In this document: positions 61,432 to 64,000 of the stretch, one piece after another | Layout of the letters: every line of letters begins with the position of its first letter | Numbering within the stretch: position 1 is the first letter of the stretch | Position numbers and translations under genes: made by a program | DNA from: Chitinophagaceae bacterium | GTDB taxonomy: Bacteria > Bacteroidota > Bacteroidia > Chitinophagales > Chitinophagaceae | Direction: 5' to 3' | Length of the DNA stretch: 64,000 nucleotides | Assembly (NCBI GenBank): GCA_004322425.1 | Contig: SCVJ01000021.1 | Coordinates: 1 to 64,000, forward strand | The notes under the pieces: model-generated | What the model was told of the DNA's origin: nothing | Database searches by the model: none | Seen by the model: only the letters and a program-made list of their open reading frames with translations

Positions 61432-62430
61432 ATGAATAGTTTTGGTAGAATTTTTCGAGTTTCAATTTTTGGTGAATCGCATGGCGAATCTGTAGGTATT
61501 GTTGTTGATGGTTGTCCTGCTGGTTTACCATTAAACGTAGAAGATTTTTTACCAGATTTAGAAAGACGAAAAGGGGGAATTCAAAAAGGAACAACACCTC
61601 GACAAGAAGATGATTTACCTATTTTTAAAAGTGGCCTTTTAAATAATAAAACTACCGGCGCACCGATAGCAATTTTCTTTGAAAATAAAAATGCCAGAAG
61701 TGACGATTATGAAAAATTAAAAGATGTGCCTCGCCCTGGCCATGCCGATTTTGTAGCCCATAAAAAATTTGGTGGATTTGAAGATTACAGAGGAAGCGGT
61801 CATTTCAGTGGCAGGTTGACGGTTGCTTTAGTTGCAGCCGGTGTAATTGCAAAAAAATTGTTGGAAGGAATTGAAATTAATTCATCGATACTTGAAATTG
61901 GTGGTGAAAAAGATTTGGAAAAAGGGTTACAAAAAGCAATTGATGAAAAAGATTCTGTTGGTGGGATTGTTGAATGTCGGGCAAAGAATTTACCTATTGG
62001 TTTGGGCGAACCATTCTTTGATTCTTTAGAGTCATTAGTAGCTCAAATTGTATTTTCCATTCCTGCAGTTAGAGGAATAGAATTTGGAACAGGCTTTGCT
62101 GCTGCAAAAATGTTCGGCAGTGATCACAACGATGCAATTGAAAACAAAGACGGGAAAACAAAAACTAATAATGCTGGTGGTGTAGTGGGAGGGTTAAGTA
62201 ATGGGAATGAATTAGTTTTTAGAGTTGCAATTAAACCTACATCATCAACGTCAAAAGAACAACTTACTTTAAATTGGACAACGGATAACATTGAAAAAAT
62301 TTCCATAAAAGGTCGTCACGATCTGTGTATTGCACTTCGTGTTCCCGTTATATTGGAAGCTGTAACGGCAATTGTACTTGCCGATTTAATGATTTTGGAA
62401 CAACAAATTTCTCGAATTAATAAGGCATAA
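61432..62430 (+). CDS. aroC: Chorismate synthase
   Basis: AroC makes chorismate from EPSP with reduced FMN. The 332 residues start FGRIFRVSIFGESHGESVGIVVDGCPAG (about 4-31, with the GESHG motif). RPGHADFVAHKKFGGFEDYRGSGHFSGRLTVALVAAG (about 102-138) covers the FMN region, and the C-terminal part has GVVGGLSNGNELVFRVAIKPTSS (about 244-266). The family length is 350-390, so it is slightly short at the C-terminus but complete by motif. It ends the operon; aroD, aroE and aroK are not in the window. Confidence 0.95.
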   Translation: MNSFGRIFRVSIFGESHGESVGIVVDGCPAGLPLNVEDFLPDLERRKGGIQKGTTPRQEDDLPIFKSGLLNNKTTGAPIAIFFENKNARSDDYEKLKDVPRPGHADFVAHKKFGGFEDYRGSGHFSGRLTVALVAAGVIAKKLLEGIEINSSILEIGGEKDLEKGLQKAIDEKDSVGGIVECRAKNLPIGLGEPFFDSLESLVAQIVFSIPAVRGIEFGTGFAAAKMFGSDHNDAIENKDGKTKTNNAGGVVGGLSNGNELVFRVAIKPTSSTSKEQLTLNWTTDNIEKISIKGRHDLCIALRVPVILEAVTAIVLADLMILEQQISRINKA

Positions 62431-62463
62431 ATTAACATATGAGTGTAAAGTTGTTTAGGTAAA

Positions 62464-62856
62464 ATGAAAACTTTGAGAGCCATATTATTTTTTTTTGTAA
62501 TGCTGTTGAACGTTCAGTTAGTAGCTCAAGATAGTTTGTTGCTTCCTCCCAAAAAGGATACACTTTATGGCATTGCAAGTTATTATCATGATAAATTTGA
62601 AGGACGAAAAACAGCAAACGGAGAAATTTTTAGTCAAAATAAAATGACAGCAGCTTGCAATATAATTCCATTGGGAACTATGGTTCGTGTTACAAATATT
62701 AGAAATCAACGAGCAGTAATTGTTAAAATAAATGACAGGCTGCATCCTAAAATGACACGAATTGTGGATCTTTCTTTTGCAGCAGCCAAGAAGCTGGGAT
62801 TCATTCGATCGGGCCTTACTCGAGTTATGGTTGAGATATTGGAAAAAGATGACTAA
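62464..62856 (+). CDS. RlpA-like double-psi beta-barrel protein
   Basis: A secreted 130-residue protein: a signal peptide (about 1-20) followed by one RlpA/DPBB domain. The conserved pattern is YGIASYYHDKFEGRKTANGEIFSQNKMTAACNIIPLGTMVRVTN (about 37-80), then VIVKINDRLHPKMTRIVDLSFAAAKKLGF (about 89-117), with the catalytic-type His/Asp of RlpA lytic transglycosylases. There is no SPOR domain, so it is the minimal form. A role in trimming denuded glycan strands is possible; enzymatic activity is not established for all members. It follows aroC by 33 bases, probably by chance. Confidence 0.86.
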   Translation: MKTLRAILFFFVMLLNVQLVAQDSLLLPPKKDTLYGIASYYHDKFEGRKTANGEIFSQNKMTAACNIIPLGTMVRVTNIRNQRAVIVKINDRLHPKMTRIVDLSFAAAKKLGFIRSGLTRVMVEILEKDD

Positions 62857-62899
62857 CTTTCCTCAAAATATTTTATTTCAGAATCTTGTGTTAAGCTAT

Positions 62900-62907
62900 T
62901 ATTTTTG
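62900..62907 (+). promoter_or_regulatory. TAnnTTTG promoter element for the barrel-like protein gene
   Basis: TATTTTTG is an exact consensus, 20 bases before the ATG at 62928. Confidence 0.5.
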
Positions 62908-62927
62908 TTAACTACAAAACTACTATT

Positions 62928-63506
62928 ATGAAGAAACTATTATTTTTCTTTCTTACAACTTCGGTTATTAGCTCATTTGCCTTTGGCCAAGATAAGGTTA
63001 GAGGACATGAAATAGGTGTCAGTTTTAATTTGTACGATTTTGCTACTGCAGCTCGTATTCGTTCAACTTCTTTGAGTTCTGTACTTAGAGATGAAAAGTG
63101 GGCTCGCTTGGGAGAAATGTCTCCAGGAATTTCACTTCATTGTTTCAAAGGGTTGAAAAAGAAGGTTGATTTTGCTGGAACTATTTCTGGAACGCTTATC
63201 AATTATCCCGAACCAAACAAGCCAAATGTAGGCGTCAATAAATTTGTATTTTCTCTCGATGCAGTCGCTCAATTTAAATTAGTGGGTGAAGAATTTTGGT
63301 TCCAACCATTTGCATCAATGGGAGTTGGTACCCATAAAATAGGAACAACTTGGGGAGGTTTTGTACCAGTTGGTTTAGGTATTAATATTGATCTTCTAAA
63401 CCAAGGAAAGTTATTTATTAGCTCGCAATATCGTATTCCAATTAGTAACGAATCTGGAAGTAATCATTATTTCCATTCCATTGGAATTTCTAGTAAAATA
63501 AAATAG
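62928..63506 (+). CDS. Small outer-membrane beta-barrel-like protein of unknown function
   Basis: A 192-residue secreted protein. The signal peptide is about 1-20 (ending FAFGQ). The mature part has alternating hydrophobic and polar residues, Gly/Phe/Tyr strands and turns, and ends with YFHSIGISSKIK, in the style of small eight-stranded barrels (OmpA-N/OmpW-like). No peptidoglycan-binding OmpA-C domain is attached. Family assignment is not possible by eye. It has its own promoter element and a terminator after it, so it is a single-gene unit. Confidence 0.7.
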   Translation: MKKLLFFFLTTSVISSFAFGQDKVRGHEIGVSFNLYDFATAARIRSTSLSSVLRDEKWARLGEMSPGISLHCFKGLKKKVDFAGTISGTLINYPEPNKPNVGVNKFVFSLDAVAQFKLVGEEFWFQPFASMGVGTHKIGTTWGGFVPVGLGINIDLLNQGKLFISSQYRIPISNESGSNHYFHSIGISSKIK

Positions 63507-63528
63507 GGAGTAAGGTTCAAATAATTTT

Positions 63529-63559
63529 AATGCCTCACGATTTTCGCGGGGCATTTTTT
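63529..63559 (+). terminator. Rho-independent terminator after the barrel-like gene
   Basis: The stem aatgcctcacg (63529-63539) pairs with cgcggggcatt (63545-63555), with one A-C mismatch, and is followed by T residues. It overlaps the stop of the convergent plsX by 2 bases. Confidence 0.82.
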
Positions 63560-64000
63560 ATGCCATAAATTCTTGCTTCATTTTTCCCATAACATCCTTT
63601 TCTGCCATTTTTTGTGCAAGCAAAATCATGTTTTGAAAAGCTAGGTTTTGGGAAATACCGTGACCAATGATAACGGGTTTGTTTACACCCAACACCGGAG
63701 TTCCACCATAGTTTTCAAAGTTGAAGCGATCAAAATAGTTGTGCTGAATATTATTTTTCTGCGAAATGGAGTACAACGATTCTACCATTTTAAGAATGAT
63801 ATTGCCGGTAAATCCCTCGCAAACTATTAAATCGGCTTTGTCAAGTAGTACATCCCTCCCTTCTATATTGCCAATGAAATTAATATGTCCGTTTTCTTTT
63901 AAAAGAGGATATGTAGCTTGTGCTAATAAATTTCCTTTCCCTTCTTCTTCGCCAACATTTAACAACCCGACTCTTGGGTTTTCAATCCCAAATATTTGTT
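63558..64000 (-). CDS. plsX: Phosphate acyltransferase PlsX, 3' part
   Basis: PlsX makes acyl-phosphate from acyl-ACP for phospholipid synthesis. The window holds only the C-terminal 147 residues, and the frame runs open to the right edge. The edge portion reads IENPRVGLLNVGEEEGKGN, a strong PlsX block. DLIVCEGFTGNIILKMVESL and the C-terminal GGTPVLGVNKPVIIGHGISQ also match. The 5' end lies outside the window. fabH and rpmF are common upstream neighbours but cannot be seen here. Confidence 0.94.
   Translation of the reverse strand, partial: QIFGIENPRVGLLNVGEEEGKGNLLAQATYPLLKENGHINFIGNIEGRDVLLDKADLIVCEGFTGNIILKMVESLYSISQKNNIQHNYFDRFNFENYGGTPVLGVNKPVIIGHGISQNLAFQNMILLAQKMAEKDVMGKMKQEFMA

Overview
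The window is AT-rich chromosomal DNA from a member of the Bacteroidota, most likely a Chitinophagaceae-like lineage. The evidence is recurrent TAnnTTTG promoter elements instead of sigma70-type -10 boxes, few Shine-Dalgarno sequences, families typical of the phylum (DUF4954, head-GIN/DUF2807, LuxC-like acyl-CoA reductase, DUF1343/NamZ, a TonB-dependent receptor), and many short secreted or outer-membrane proteins. I see no prophage, transposase, CRISPR array or plasmid gene.

Layout. Positions 1-120 hold tRNA-Asp and its terminator. Positions 229-15816 are a one-strand exopolysaccharide/capsule locus of the Wzx/Wzy type. In order it has two tandem Wzi-like outer-membrane proteins, a Wza-like exporter with repeated SLBB domains, a short Wzz/GumC-like chain-length protein without a tyrosine-kinase domain, GT9-like and GT25-like glycosyltransferases, a Wzy-like polymerase/ligase, a Wzx-like flippase, a WecG/TagA (GT26) transferase, an initiating polyprenyl glycosylphosphotransferase, a third Wzi-like protein and a DUF707-like protein.

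From 15864 to the end is a housekeeping mosaic: accA, dapA, rnz, a STAS protein, clpC, ispD, fmt, a NamZ-like muramidase, an FKBP isomerase, pepT, an SPFH protein, an ExbB/TolQ-like channel, a DegP-like protease, an acyl-CoA reductase facing a dicluster ferredoxin, ddl, an orphan PASTA protein and a rhodanese. A TPP riboswitch precedes the TonB-dependent receptor at 34313-36469, which predicts thiamin uptake. Then come a head-GIN protein, initiator tRNA-fMet, era, an unknown secreted protein, der, a 59-residue Ala-rich lipoprotein, DUF4954, glmS, mgtE, a SET-domain protein, mutS, a TrmH-family methyltransferase, a UbiA-family prenyltransferase, ruvX, def, an rluD-like synthase, lipB, a PLP-dependent deaminase-like enzyme and a nucleotidyltransferase. 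A four-gene shikimate operon follows (fused DAHP synthase/chorismate mutase, aroB, aroA, aroC), then an RlpA-like protein, a small barrel-like protein and the 3' part of plsX at the right edge.

The surface genes fit together: the polysaccharide locus, glmS (amino sugars), ddl/PASTA/NamZ/RlpA (peptidoglycan) and the secreted unknowns all serve the cell envelope. I did not find a clear undescribed defence or mobile system. The most testable signals are the riboswitch-receptor pair, several predicted near-leaderless promoters, overlapping divergent promoters between the reductase and ferredoxin genes, the three-Wzi polysaccharide locus, and several uncharacterised secreted proteins in conserved-looking contexts.
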